36,299 nt of DNA, taken from Mycobacterium sp. (GTDB taxonomy: Bacteria; Actinomycetota; Actinomycetes; Mycobacteriales; Mycobacteriaceae). The position numbers were made by a program, and so were the translations under genes. Each line of letters begins with the position of its first letter. Position 1 is the stretch's first letter. Where the stretch lies: the NCBI GenBank assembly GCA_020438865.1, contig JAGQTU010000039.1, forward strand, positions 1 to 36,299, read 5' to 3'. The notes beneath the pieces were generated by a model. It was given only the letters and a program-made list of their open reading frames with translations, ran no database searches and was not told the origin of the DNA. Below, piece after piece: positions 1 to 7,707 of the stretch.

Positions 1-119
1 TCAACGCGGTCGCCGTCGCAGCCGGCTGGCACAACGACGACGGCGGCGAGTTCCTGGACAACTATCTGCGGGTCACCCGGCGGGCCAAAGCCGTCGTCCT
101 CAAGGTATTCGGAGGCTGA
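1..119 (+). CDS. glnE: 3' end of a gene, probably glutamine synthetase adenylyltransferase (GlnE)
   Basis: The frame starting at base 3 is open and ends with TGA at 117-119. It gives 38 residues ending in [20 protein letters not shown] plus GG, a basic amphipathic helix. This resembles my recollection of actinobacterial GlnE C-termini. GlnE adenylylates and deadenylylates GlnA. Context supports the call: in M. tuberculosis glnE lies beside glnA1 with converging 3' ends, and here glnA1 is the next ancestral gene, pointing toward it from 8.2 kb. The N-terminal ~950 residues lie outside the window, so catalytic motifs cannot be checked. The next gene starts on the base after this stop, so the two are probably co-transcribed. 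Confidence 0.55.
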   Translation, partial: NAVAVAAGWHNDDGGEFLDNYLRVTRRAKAVVLKVFGG

Positions 120-785
120 GTGGACTTCGATTTCGACCTCATCGACACCGAGGACTACGAGCGCATTCGCGAACTGCACGAGCCGCTGGCGCACGCCGTG
201 CGCCGGCTCATCGACGCGAGCATCCACACCGGCGCCGACGCCGACGCCGAGGACATTCGGCGCGCCCGCGAGGCCATCGACGATGTCAGCCGAATGCTGG
301 AGGCGACCCGCAGCGGGCGGCCCAGGACGTTGCGGCGCGCCGAGACCGGCACACCGGTCGCCTGGGCGAATCCCGCTGTGGGACGCCACAATCCGATCGC
401 GCCGGTGATCACCACCCATCACGTCGGTGACCGGCTGGCGAGCGAGTTCACCCTCGGGCCGGTCTACGAGGGACCGCCGGGGCTGGTACACGGCGGAATC
501 TGCGCTCTGCTGCTCGACCAGTTGCTCGGCGAGGTGGCCACCAACCAGATGTCGATGCCCAAGTTCACCGGGACGATCTCGCTGAGGTACCTGCGCGGAA
601 CGCCGCTGGGGCCGCTGCGGGCCGAGGCCTGGGTGGAGCGCACCGAAGGCCACAAGACCTATGCGCGCGGTTTCCTCGCCGACGCGCACGGACCGACCGT
701 GGAGGCAGAAGGGGTGTTCATCATGCCGGCTTGGGCGCGCGATGGCGGGGGAGAGCGCAGCGACTCGGGGGTGGCGGCGGGATGA
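120..785 (+). CDS. PaaI-family (hotdog fold) acyl-CoA thioesterase
   Basis: This 221-residue protein has an N-terminal helical extension (about 1-75) followed by a single hotdog domain (about 95-210). The hotdog helix carries GLVHGGICALLLDQ, with HGG at 124-126 and Asp133 as the likely catalytic acid. These are the usual features of PaaI/YbgC-like thioesterases, which hydrolyse acyl-CoA in the cytoplasm. The substrate cannot be read from the sequence. The GTG start at 120 directly follows the previous TGA, and GGAGG at 111-115 serves as ribosome binding site. The TGA at 783-785 overlaps the next ATG (ATGA), so translation is probably coupled to the oxidoreductase. Confidence 0.85.
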   Translation: MDFDFDLIDTEDYERIRELHEPLAHAVRRLIDASIHTGADADAEDIRRAREAIDDVSRMLEATRSGRPRTLRRAETGTPVAWANPAVGRHNPIAPVITTHHVGDRLASEFTLGPVYEGPPGLVHGGICALLLDQLLGEVATNQMSMPKFTGTISLRYLRGTPLGPLRAEAWVERTEGHKTYARGFLADAHGPTVEAEGVFIMPAWARDGGGERSDSGVAAG

Positions 786-1642
786 AGTTCTACGTCAGCT
801 GTGCATTCTCCAAGACCAGCGAGGTCGTCGAGATCGCCAAGGCGGCCGACGATCTCGGCTACGAGGGTCTCGGCATCCCCGATCACGTGGTGAATCTGGA
901 GACCCTGGCAACCCCATACCCGTACACCCCCGACGGCGAGCGCCGCTGGCAGCCGTTCACCGACTGGCCCGACCCGTGGGTGCTGGTCGGCGCTCTGGCC
1001 CAGGCCACCCGGCGGCTGAAGTTCCTCACCACCGTCTACATCCCGGCGATGCGGGATCCCTACTCGGCGGCCAAGGCCATCGGCACCGCCGCCTATCTGG
1101 CGGATGGCCGGGTGCAACTGGGCATCGGGGTGGGCTGGTGCGAGGAAGAGTTCACCCTGATGGGCCAGCAGTTCGCCAAGCGCGGCAAGCGAACCGACGA
1201 GATGATCGAACTGATGCGCAGGCTGTGGGAGCCCGGCTGGACCGAGTTCGACGGCGAGTTCTATAAGACCCCGCGGTTGGAGATGACGCCGACACCGCCG
1301 CCGATCCCGGTCTACAGCGGGGGTCTGTCCGATATCGCGCTGCGCCGCGCCGCCCGCCTCGACGGATGGATCGGCGATCTGATCACCCTGGACCAGGCCA
1401 TCGAACGGGTCGAGAAGGTGCGCGGACTGCGGGCCGAAAAGGGTTTGGGCATGGACGGTTACACGGTCGTCACGCCGCTGGCCGATGCCTTCCTGCCGGA
1501 GCACTACGACCGGGCCGCGCAGGCGGGCATCGACGGCATCATCACCATGCCCTGGGTGTTCTACTGCGGTCCGGACGCCCCGGTGTCGGAGAAGATCGAC
1601 GGCATGCGGCGCTTCCGCAAGGACCTGGGACTGGACGCCTAG
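782..1642 (+). CDS. LLM-class F420-dependent oxidoreductase (TIGR03619-like)
   Basis: A 286-residue TIM-barrel flavin/F420 oxidoreductase of the luciferase-like monooxygenase class. It begins MKFYVSCAFSKTSEVVEIAK and contains the family signatures DDLGYEGLGIPDHV near residues 25-40 and GRVQLGIGVGWCEEEF near residues 110-125. Mycobacterial members mostly use coenzyme F420; the substrate is unknown. The frame is open from 731, but ATG 782 overlaps the upstream stop by four bases and gives the standard N-terminal beta strand, so I chose it. The adjacent thioesterase suggests a joint role in acyl-CoA or lipid-related redox chemistry, which is inference only. The gene converges with a decayed minus-strand gene. 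Confidence 0.85.
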   Translation: MKFYVSCAFSKTSEVVEIAKAADDLGYEGLGIPDHVVNLETLATPYPYTPDGERRWQPFTDWPDPWVLVGALAQATRRLKFLTTVYIPAMRDPYSAAKAIGTAAYLADGRVQLGIGVGWCEEEFTLMGQQFAKRGKRTDEMIELMRRLWEPGWTEFDGEFYKTPRLEMTPTPPPIPVYSGGLSDIALRRAARLDGWIGDLITLDQAIERVEKVRGLRAEKGLGMDGYTVVTPLADAFLPEHYDRAAQAGIDGIITMPWVFYCGPDAPVSEKIDGMRRFRKDLGLDA

Positions 1643-1668
1643 GGCAGTCACGGGTCGCATCGGGGGTA

Positions 1669-2202
1669 TCAGGTGGGGTCGGCGGATGTCCTATCCGCGG
1701 CCTGGCTGCAGCGGTGTGCGCAACGGCTACAGCCGTGAATCACCCTGCGTGTCAACGGCGTCGGAAATCCGCAGTCGGCGCACGGCAGACCCGGTTGGGT
1801 GTCGACGCAGCCGAATCCCGGCGCGTCGCAGGTCCGGGCCGCACGTCGCCAGGCAGCGAGCCAGTGTCGCGCCGAGTCGGCTCAGCACCTCTCGACGGCC
1901 GGGATTGTGAGTGGCCCGCAGGTCCGGCTCGACGAGAGCCAGGCAGTCGGGCGAGCGTCGCACCGTTGCGCGGACAGCGGCGCTGAGGCTCTGCAGTGTG
2001 GTGATGCCCTTGACGACACCGACCGGTTCACCGCGCGCCGGCCGCACGATGAGCGCCTGGGCAGGCAGTGGGGTGAGCAGCTCGGCGCCGAGTGACGGTC
2101 GAAGGCGGGCGCGACTTGCCGTGCCTTGCCGTGCCGGGTGCCGACCGCGATGACAGCACCGCGGTACGGCTCACGATGCGCCGCCGACGCCCTTCGCGTC
2201 AT
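1669..2202 (-). pseudogene. Decayed DUF6671-like gene (two frameshifts and an internal deletion)
   Basis: Conserved blocks appear in order on the minus strand but in three frames. Block 1 (about 2160-2083) reads GAVIAVGTRHGKARQVAPAF. After a frame change near the codons for DRH, block 2 (about 2092-1850) reads LGAELLTPLPAQALIVRPA, then VVKGITTLQSL and EPDLRATHNPGRREVLSRL. After a second frame change near 1840, block 3 reads CDAPGFGCVDTQPGLPCADC, then GFPTPLTRR and HGCSRCAHRC, ending at a TGA at 1669. The Cys pairs look like a zinc ribbon. From memory, intact DUF6671 proteins are roughly 280 residues; only about 175 codons remain and the middle is missing. The function of the family is unknown. 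This explains the otherwise gene-free 1643-2170 stretch. Confidence 0.65.
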
Positions 2203-2467
2203 GAAGCACTGCCAAGATCTCGCCGATGTCGTGCCCCCGCTCGACCGGGTGCCGCAACGGGCGGTCCGCCTTGACCCGGTAGTAGTTGCGTCGGCCCTCG
2301 CGGAGCCGGTCGAGGTAACCTCCCTCGACGAGGTCGCTGACGATGCGCTGGGCCGCGCGTTCGGTCACGCCCACCCGCTCGGCCACGTCGCGCAACCGGA
2401 TCCCGGGATCCCGCGCAATGCACAACAGGGTGTGGGCGTGATTGGTCAGAAAGGTCCATTCCCCCAT
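2171..2467 (-). CDS. Small winged-helix transcriptional regulator divergent from the dab operon
   Basis: A 98-residue one-domain protein beginning MGEWTFLTNHAHTLLCIARD. A helix-turn-helix follows (RLRDVAERVGVTERAAQRIV, about residues 24-43), then a wing containing REGRRNYYRV (about residues 56-65). This matches a common actinobacterial MarR/ArsR-like wHTH family. I placed the start at ATG 2467 rather than GTG 2488. ATG 2467 begins the conserved MGEWTFLTNHAH sequence and lies 6 bases after a TACACT -10 hexamer, as in leaderless mycobacterial genes. It is transcribed away from dabB across a 133-bp shared regulatory region, so it is the natural candidate regulator of that operon. It has no obvious ligand domain beyond the C-terminal helix. 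Confidence 0.8.
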   Translation of the reverse strand: MGEWTFLTNHAHTLLCIARDPGIRLRDVAERVGVTERAAQRIVSDLVEGGYLDRLREGRRNYYRVKADRPLRHPVERGHDIGEILAVLHDAKGVGGAS

Positions 2468-2473
2468 ACCTGA

Positions 2474-2479
2474 AGTGTA
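2474..2479 (-). promoter_or_regulatory. -10 hexamer TACACT for the wHTH regulator
   Basis: Read on the minus strand, TACACT is followed by 6 bases (TCAGGT) and then ATG 2467. This is the spacing of a leaderless mycobacterial transcript. No convincing -35 is seen. Confidence 0.45.
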
Positions 2480-2563
2480 GGTCTGCACTGCCGTAACAAG
2501 AAATACGCATCCATCGTCGGCTCCTTCGTGTCGCGCTCATATGGGACTCATAATTCCCGAAGA

Positions 2564-2593
2564 TTGACACCCGAAATAAAACACATGTAGTTT
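2564..2593 (+). promoter_or_regulatory. Promoter of the dab operon (TTGACA, 18 bp, TAGTTT)
   Basis: A perfect TTGACA (2564-2569) is separated by 18 bp from TAGTTT (2588-2593), which fits the mycobacterial TAnnnT -10. The expected start site is at about 2600-2601, the A of the dabB ATG, so the transcript would be leaderless. An inverted repeat ACACA (2581-2585) / TGTGT (2593-2597) flanks the -10 and could be an operator for the divergent regulator. Confidence 0.55.
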
Positions 2594-2600
2594 GTGTCGC

Positions 2601-4187
2601 ATGTTGGACGGTATCTCGATGACGACGACCGGTGGTCCGGTCATGAGCGCATTGTTGGTGATCCTGCTGGCGGCACCGGCCGTCATGGCCGCGTTGGCCA
2701 TGACCGCCGGGCGCCGCAGCCCGCGACTCGCCGGCGGCCTCGGAGCGCTGACCGCGGGTGCGGGCTTTCTGGGTTCGGTGGTTCTGGCGGTCAAGGCGGC
2801 TGCCGGTGATGTCGCTTCGCTGTCGATCAACTCCGCCGGCGGCCCGGTCCTCGCGGTTCGCGCCGACCAGGTCGCGGTGGTTCTGCTGCTGCTGGTGTTC
2901 GGCGTCAGCGCGATCGTGCAGACCTTCGCGATGCGCTACCTCGCCGAGGACGGGCGCGCCGTTTGGTTCGCGGCCGGAGCGGGCCTGCTCACCACCGCCT
3001 CCGCGGTCCTGATGACAGCCGGCACCCTGGTGATGCTCGCCATCAGCTGGACGGTTGCCGGAGTGGCGCTGTGCCTGCTGCTCGCGACCTACTGGCAGCT
3101 GTCCGCCGCCCGGGACGGAGTGCGGCGAACGGCGACGGCCTTCCTGCTCGGAGACCTCGCGCTGTGGGCGGCGGTGGCACTGGTCGCCACCCGGGCGGGC
3201 AGCTTCGACCTGCGCGCGCTGCAGTCGGAGTCACTGCGTGGTCCGGTGATCGCTGTGGCTGCCATCCTGGTGGTGGTGGCCGCACTGTCCCGGTCGGCGC
3301 AGATACCGTTCCACCGCTGGCTGCCGGCCACGCTGGCCGCGCCCACCCCGGTCTCGGCACTGCTGCACGCCGGGGTGGTCAACGCCGGCGGCGTCCTGCT
3401 GGTCAAGCTGAGCTTCCTGCTCACCGCCTCCGGGCTGGCTCAGGCGGCGACCATCGTCGCAGGCGTCGCCACGCTGGCCTACGGCGCCATGATCATGCTG
3501 GCCAAGCCTGATATCAAGGGTGCCCTGGTGCACTCCACGATGGCCCAGATGGGCTTCATGATCCTCACCTGCGGGCTGGGTCTCTGGGCCGCGGCGGTGT
3601 TCCATCTCGTCGCGCACGGCTTCTACAAGGCCACCCTGTTCCTGTCCTCGGGGTCGGCGATCGCCTACCGTCGCCGGAAGACGGCGCTGCCGATCCTCGA
3701 GCTCTCGGCGGGCGAGCGGATCCGGGCGATGGTCCCCGCCGTGCTGCTGCCCGCGGCCGCCCTGTACCTGGCGCTGAGCATCATCCCGATGGGTCCCGGC
3801 GACCACACCGCGGAATGGGCACTGCTGCTCTTCGCCTGGGTCACCGGCGCCGCCGCGAGCATGGGCTGGCTGGCCCGCCGGCCGGGCCTCGGAGGAATTC
3901 TGACCGCCGCCGCCTTCCTGGTGCCCGCCAGCCTCGGTTACGTCTGGCTGATCTCCACGGTCAGCGGCTTCATGGCACCGGCCCTACCGGTCGCCGCGCT
4001 GCCGGCCACGGCCACCTGGATGATCACCGGCGCCACGCTGCTGGCCCTCGGCGCCCTGGCCGCGGTGCGCTGGGCGCCCGGCGGCGGGAGGTTGCAGAAC
4101 GCTCTCTACGCCCGCGCCCTGAGTGCCGGTCACATCGCGCCCTCAACGCCGTCCCTGCCCACCCAACTGACAGGAGCACATTCATGA
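2601..4187 (+). CDS. dabB: DabB: NuoL-like proton-conducting subunit of the DAB inorganic-carbon transporter
   Basis: A 528-residue polytopic membrane protein of the proton-translocating NADH-quinone oxidoreductase/MrpA family, with about 13-15 hydrophobic segments. The proton_antipo_M core is visible as QIPFHRWLPATLAAPTPVSA and then LLHAGVVNAGGVLLVKLSFL near residues 235-275, with HGFYKATLFLSSGSAIAYRR near residues 340-360. Complex I partners are absent. Instead it overlaps dabA by ATGA, the arrangement of DAB (DIC accumulation) systems, where DabB is thought to couple the proton gradient to CO2 hydration by DabA. I chose ATG 2601 because it coincides with the predicted transcription start. 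TTG 2592 and ATG 2619 and 2643 are in-frame alternatives. Located in the cytoplasmic membrane. Confidence 0.88.
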   Translation: MLDGISMTTTGGPVMSALLVILLAAPAVMAALAMTAGRRSPRLAGGLGALTAGAGFLGSVVLAVKAAAGDVASLSINSAGGPVLAVRADQVAVVLLLLVFGVSAIVQTFAMRYLAEDGRAVWFAAGAGLLTTASAVLMTAGTLVMLAISWTVAGVALCLLLATYWQLSAARDGVRRTATAFLLGDLALWAAVALVATRAGSFDLRALQSESLRGPVIAVAAILVVVAALSRSAQIPFHRWLPATLAAPTPVSALLHAGVVNAGGVLLVKLSFLLTASGLAQAATIVAGVATLAYGAMIMLAKPDIKGALVHSTMAQMGFMILTCGLGLWAAAVFHLVAHGFYKATLFLSSGSAIAYRRRKTALPILELSAGERIRAMVPAVLLPAAALYLALSIIPMGPGDHTAEWALLLFAWVTGAAASMGWLARRPGLGGILTAAAFLVPASLGYVWLISTVSGFMAPALPVAALPATATWMITGATLLALGALAAVRWAPGGGRLQNALYARALSAGHIAPSTPSLPTQLTGAHS

Positions 4188-6751
4188 CCGCCGTCCAGAT
4201 CAAGACCGGGCTCGCTGAACAGCGGTCCGCGTTGCGCAGCGATATCACGCTGGCGGCGCGGGTCCTGCCCACGCACTACCCCCTCGAGACCTTCATCGCC
4301 GTCAATCCGCTCGCCGGATTCGAGGCGCTGCCCTTCGAGCAGGCGGTGCGCCGGGCCGGCGATCTCTACGGCATCCGGGGAACGCTGTCCGAGGATCGCT
4401 TCCGCGAACTGCACCGGTCGGGCCGCATCACCGATGCCGACCTCGATACGGCGCTGGCCCGCTGGTATCCCGGCGTGATCGCCGGTGCGCCACTGCGGTT
4501 CGGCGGCCGCGAGGTCACCGCGGCCGAGCTGCTCCGGGGCGACCTGCTCCACGGCACGGGAACCCCGCACCCGGCGCGCCGCCACCGCAGTCACTCCGAG
4601 CGGGTGGCCCCGGAGGTGGCGCAGACCATCGACGCGCAAGCGGCCAAGTGGTGTGCGGCGTTCTTCGGCGGGGCCAGCTGGTCGATGCCCGGCCGCAAAG
4701 CCGGCTTCTACGCGGCTTGGCGCGCGCTGGCGCCCGCCGACCCGACCCTGCCGCGCAAGGTCAGGGCGCAGCTTCGCGAGGTCGCCGAGCGGCCCGATGA
4801 CGCGATCCTGGCGGCGCTCGCCCGGCTGGGGGTCGAGGAGCAGTCGCGCATCGCCTACCTCCAGGCCCATCTGAGCCGGCTGCCGGGGTGGGCGGCACAC
4901 ATCCAGTGGTGCGCGGCCCGCGACGCCGGCGTGGACCTGCCCGGCTATCTGGCGGTGCGGTTGAGCTACGAGGCAGCCTTGCTGCCCCAGGACCGGACGT
5001 ATTCGGACCCAGAGCCGCCGGCGACGGAGATCCCCTCGGCGCGAGCCCGCGCCGCTCACCTGGCCAGGGTATGGAAGCTCGAGGTGGCTGAGACCGAACT
5101 GGCCGCGGCGGCGCGGGTGCTGGCCGCGCTGCCGGTCGCAGCCCGAGAGATGCTGTGGCAGAACGCCTTCGAGGGTCATTACCGGGACGGGCTGCTCGCC
5201 GAGCTGGCCGCCCCGCCGCAGCACGTCGCGCCTTCGATGCCCGACACCCAGCTGATCAGTTGCATCGACACCCGTTCGGAGGGTCTGCGCCGGCATCTGG
5301 AGTCCATCGACGGCTACCAGACCTTCGGCTTCGCCGGCTTCTTCGCCGTCGCCATCCGATTCACCGACCTGCTGGGCGGCAAGTCGTGCGACCTCTGCCC
5401 GGTGCTGATCGAGCCGAATCACGACATCCGCGAGACGCCGGCACCCGAAGCCGCGGTGGCAGCTGCCCGGGAGGTCGCCGGGGTGGTGGGACTCACCGGA
5501 GCGGAGTCGGCGTTCCACGCCGCGAAGGACGCCGTGGCCGCACCGTTCACGCTGGCCGAGGCGGCCGGCTGGCTGGCCGCACCGCTCTCGGCGGCCAAGA
5601 CTCTGGCACCCGCGTTGAGCGGCAAGCTGCGGCACCGCTTGCGCGACCTGGTCGCTCCGCCCGCGCCGACGGTGCTCAACGTCGCGGAGCTTCCGCTGGA
5701 CCAGCGGGCCCTGTTCGCCCAGGTGGCCCTCACGACCATGGGGCTGACCGAGAACTTCGGCCGGCTGGTCGTGCTCACCGGGCACGGCAGCACCACGGAG
5801 AACAACCCCTACCAGGCGTCTCTGGACTGCGGGGCCTGCGGCGGGCAGGCGGGCGGCCCCAACGCCCGCGCCGCCGCGGCGATCCTCAACCAACCGGAGG
5901 TGCGCGACGAACTGCGCTCGCTGGGCATCGACGTCCCCGAGTACACCTTCTTCCTCGCCGCGCAGCACGACACCGCCACCGACCGGGTCTCGGTGCTGGA
6001 CACCCATCTCATCCCGGACACGCACCGCGATCAGGTCCGGCAACTGGAGCAGGATCTGGCCCGAGCCGGCGCTGCGCTGGCGGCCGAACGCAGTGTCATG
6101 CTGCCGGGCGCCCCGGGGCAGATTTCGCCGAGCCGTGCGGCACGGCACGTCGCGGGCCGGTCATTGGACTGGGCCCAGGTCTATCCGGAGTGGGGACTCG
6201 TCGGCAACGCGGCCTTCGTGGTCGCGCCGCGTGAGGTGACGCGTGGGATCAACCTTCACCGCCGGACATTCCTGCACTCCTACGAAGCCGATGTCGACCC
6301 CGATGGCAGTGCGTTGGAGACGATCCTCACCGCGCCACTGGTGGTGGCGCAGTGGATCAACTGCCAGTACTACTTCTCGACCGTCGCGCCCGAGGTCTTC
6401 GGCGCCGGCACCAAGACGATCCACAATGTCGTGGGCACCGCCGGGGTCATCGCCGGACACGAAGGGGACCTGCGACTGGGTCTGCCCTGGCAGTCGGTGG
6501 CCACCGGTCGGCAGCTGGCCCATGAACCCCTGCGTCTGCTCGCCGTCGTCCAGGCCCCGCTGGAGCGGATCGACATGGTGGTCGACCGCAACCCGATCCT
6601 GCAACGACTGTTCGGCAACGGCTGGGTGAGTGTGGCAGCCCGGGAAGAAGCCGGCCAGGAATGGCAGCGATGGACGCCGGGCGGATGGCGCCCCTGGACC
6701 GAAACCGACTGCAACCCAGAAGTTCCCGACAAGGAGGAAATGGTTCGATGA
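4184..6751 (+). CDS. dabA: DabA (DUF2309/UPF0753): carbonic-anhydrase-like subunit of the DAB transporter
   Basis: An 855-residue protein, the usual size for DabA. Start is ATG 4184, overlapping the dabB stop by four bases. The beta-carbonic-anhydrase-type zinc site is complete: Cys360 and Asp362 in SCIDTRSEG, His534 in LTGHGSTTENN, Cys549 in LDCGACGGQAGG. Arg364 completes the Asp-Arg dyad. Spacing (His to Cys 15 residues, Cys to His 174) matches the ligands established in Halothiobacillus DabA (C351, D353, H524, C539). With DabB it is expected to convert cytosolic CO2 to bicarbonate in one direction, driven by the cation gradient, so concentrating inorganic carbon for carboxylases. A strong ribosome site AAGGAGG near its 3' end serves the next gene. 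Confidence 0.92.
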   Translation: MTAVQIKTGLAEQRSALRSDITLAARVLPTHYPLETFIAVNPLAGFEALPFEQAVRRAGDLYGIRGTLSEDRFRELHRSGRITDADLDTALARWYPGVIAGAPLRFGGREVTAAELLRGDLLHGTGTPHPARRHRSHSERVAPEVAQTIDAQAAKWCAAFFGGASWSMPGRKAGFYAAWRALAPADPTLPRKVRAQLREVAERPDDAILAALARLGVEEQSRIAYLQAHLSRLPGWAAHIQWCAARDAGVDLPGYLAVRLSYEAALLPQDRTYSDPEPPATEIPSARARAAHLARVWKLEVAETELAAAARVLAALPVAAREMLWQNAFEGHYRDGLLAELAAPPQHVAPSMPDTQLISCIDTRSEGLRRHLESIDGYQTFGFAGFFAVAIRFTDLLGGKSCDLCPVLIEPNHDIRETPAPEAAVAAAREVAGVVGLTGAESAFHAAKDAVAAPFTLAEAAGWLAAPLSAAKTLAPALSGKLRHRLRDLVAPPAPTVLNVAELPLDQRALFAQVALTTMGLTENFGRLVVLTGHGSTTENNPYQASLDCGACGGQAGGPNARAAAAILNQPEVRDELRSLGIDVPEYTFFLAAQHDTATDRVSVLDTHLIPDTHRDQVRQLEQDLARAGAALAAERSVMLPGAPGQISPSRAARHVAGRSLDWAQVYPEWGLVGNAAFVVAPREVTRGINLHRRTFLHSYEADVDPDGSALETILTAPLVVAQWINCQYYFSTVAPEVFGAGTKTIHNVVGTAGVIAGHEGDLRLGLPWQSVATGRQLAHEPLRLLAVVQAPLERIDMVVDRNPILQRLFGNGWVSVAAREEAGQEWQRWTPGGWRPWTETDCNPEVPDKEEMVR

Positions 6752-7071
6752 CAGCACCGACACTGACCAAGATGATGAAGATCGAGGTCGTGGTCGCCGG
6801 CAGTGATGCGCCGGCGGTCCGCGATCTGATCAAGAGCGTGGGCGCGACGGGCTTCACCAGCCTGTCCGGGGTCTCCGGGCTCGGCCACCATGGCTACCAC
6901 CAGGGCCGCCTGCTGTTCAACCAGCAGGCCACCCTCGAGCTGCTGATCACGGTGGTGCCCGAAGGCAAGGTCGAAGCGCTGCTGGCCGGCCTGCGGCCCC
7001 TGCTCGACGCCTCACCGGGCGTGATGTTCGTCAGCGAAACCTACGTCAGCCGTCCCGACTACTTCGCCTAA
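6748..7071 (+). CDS. PII-like (CPII-type) signalling protein of the dab operon
   Basis: A 107-residue protein with the beta-alpha-beta pattern of PII-superfamily trimers: MKIEVVVAGSDAPAVRDLIK (strand, helix), GVSGLGHHGYHQGRL in the position of the T-loop, LELLITVVPEGKVEALLAGL (second repeat), then MFVSETYVSRPDY. The T-loop lacks the uridylylated/adenylylated YRG motif of GlnB/GlnK. This fits the CPII/SbtB-like branch found beside bicarbonate transporters, whose characterised members bind adenine nucleotides and bicarbonate. The start at 6748 overlaps the dabA stop (ATGA) with AAGGAGG at 6731-6737. Likely role: reporting carbon or energy state to DabAB. Ligands here are inferred. Confidence 0.8.
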   Translation: MTAPTLTKMMKIEVVVAGSDAPAVRDLIKSVGATGFTSLSGVSGLGHHGYHQGRLLFNQQATLELLITVVPEGKVEALLAGLRPLLDASPGVMFVSETYVSRPDYFA

Positions 7072-7092
7072 CAAAGAGAAAGGTAGACCGAC

Positions 7093-7701
7093 ATGTCCGA
7101 TCCGATGAGCGCCTGGCAGCGACTGCGGGCAGGCAACGAACTGTTCTTCGTACCCACCCACGGCCGCCAGCAGACACTGCACCAGGGCGCCCCGGTGGCC
7201 GCGGTGTTCCGCTGCGCGGACACCGACGTCGCCAGCGAGGTGGTGTTCGGCCAGAGCTGGGGATCGCTGATCGACGTCAGCACCTGGGGCCACGTTGTCG
7301 ACACCGGGGTGCTCGGCACGCTGGAGCACGCCGTCGACAGCCTCGACGTGCCGCTGATCGTGGTGCTCGGCCATCACAACTGCGGCGCCATGCGCGCGGC
7401 GATGCGGGCCTGGCAGAACGCCGAACTGCCGGACGGGGCCAGTCGCCTCGCCGTCGAGCAGGCCCTGTCCTCGATCGTGCGACTGGGGTCGGCGGCCGAC
7501 AGTGCCGACGAGGTCAGCTCCGCGCACGTGGTCTCGGTCGGAATGTCGCTGCTGGAGCGCTCACCCGTCATCGCCCAGCGGGTCGATGCCAGCAGATGCG
7601 GGATCGTCTGCGCCACAACAGATCACGACGGCCGAGTGCAGGCATACGCCACCGTCGGAGCGCTGGGCGAGACGGGTGACGCGCTGCTCGAGTGCGTCTG
7701 A
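7093..7701 (+). CDS. Beta-carbonic anhydrase homologue lacking the Asp-Arg dyad
   Basis: A 202-residue beta-class carbonic anhydrase fold. It aligns well by eye with mycobacterial CanB (LKEGNERF-like N-terminus, DTGVLGTLEHAV, VPLIVVLGH). Zinc ligands are Cys41, Asp43 or water, His94 and Cys97 (CADTDVASE and GHHNCGAM). The invariant C-x-D-S-R motif is altered to C-x-D-T-D, so the Arg of the catalytic dyad is Asp45, and the usual RNAGN/RTAGH segment reads DVSTWGH (61-67). It may therefore be inactive, weakly active or regulatory. It is the last gene of the dab operon, 21 bp after the PII-like gene, with ribosome site AGAAAGG just upstream. The protein is cytosolic, with no signal peptide. Confidence 0.85.
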   Translation: MSDPMSAWQRLRAGNELFFVPTHGRQQTLHQGAPVAAVFRCADTDVASEVVFGQSWGSLIDVSTWGHVVDTGVLGTLEHAVDSLDVPLIVVLGHHNCGAMRAAMRAWQNAELPDGASRLAVEQALSSIVRLGSAADSADEVSSAHVVSVGMSLLERSPVIAQRVDASRCGIVCATTDHDGRVQAYATVGALGETGDALLECV

Positions 7702-7707
7702 GCCGGC

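Noticed and set aside
1799-2473. Several plus-strand ORFs (98, 80, 60 and 115 residues)
   Set aside because: They are antisense to the decayed DUF6671-like gene and the wHTH regulator and show no family features.
4130-6148. 672-residue open frame antisense to dabA
   Set aside because: High-GC shadow frame, rich in Arg/Gly/Gln, with no recognisable motif. The dabA frame has clear catalytic residues.
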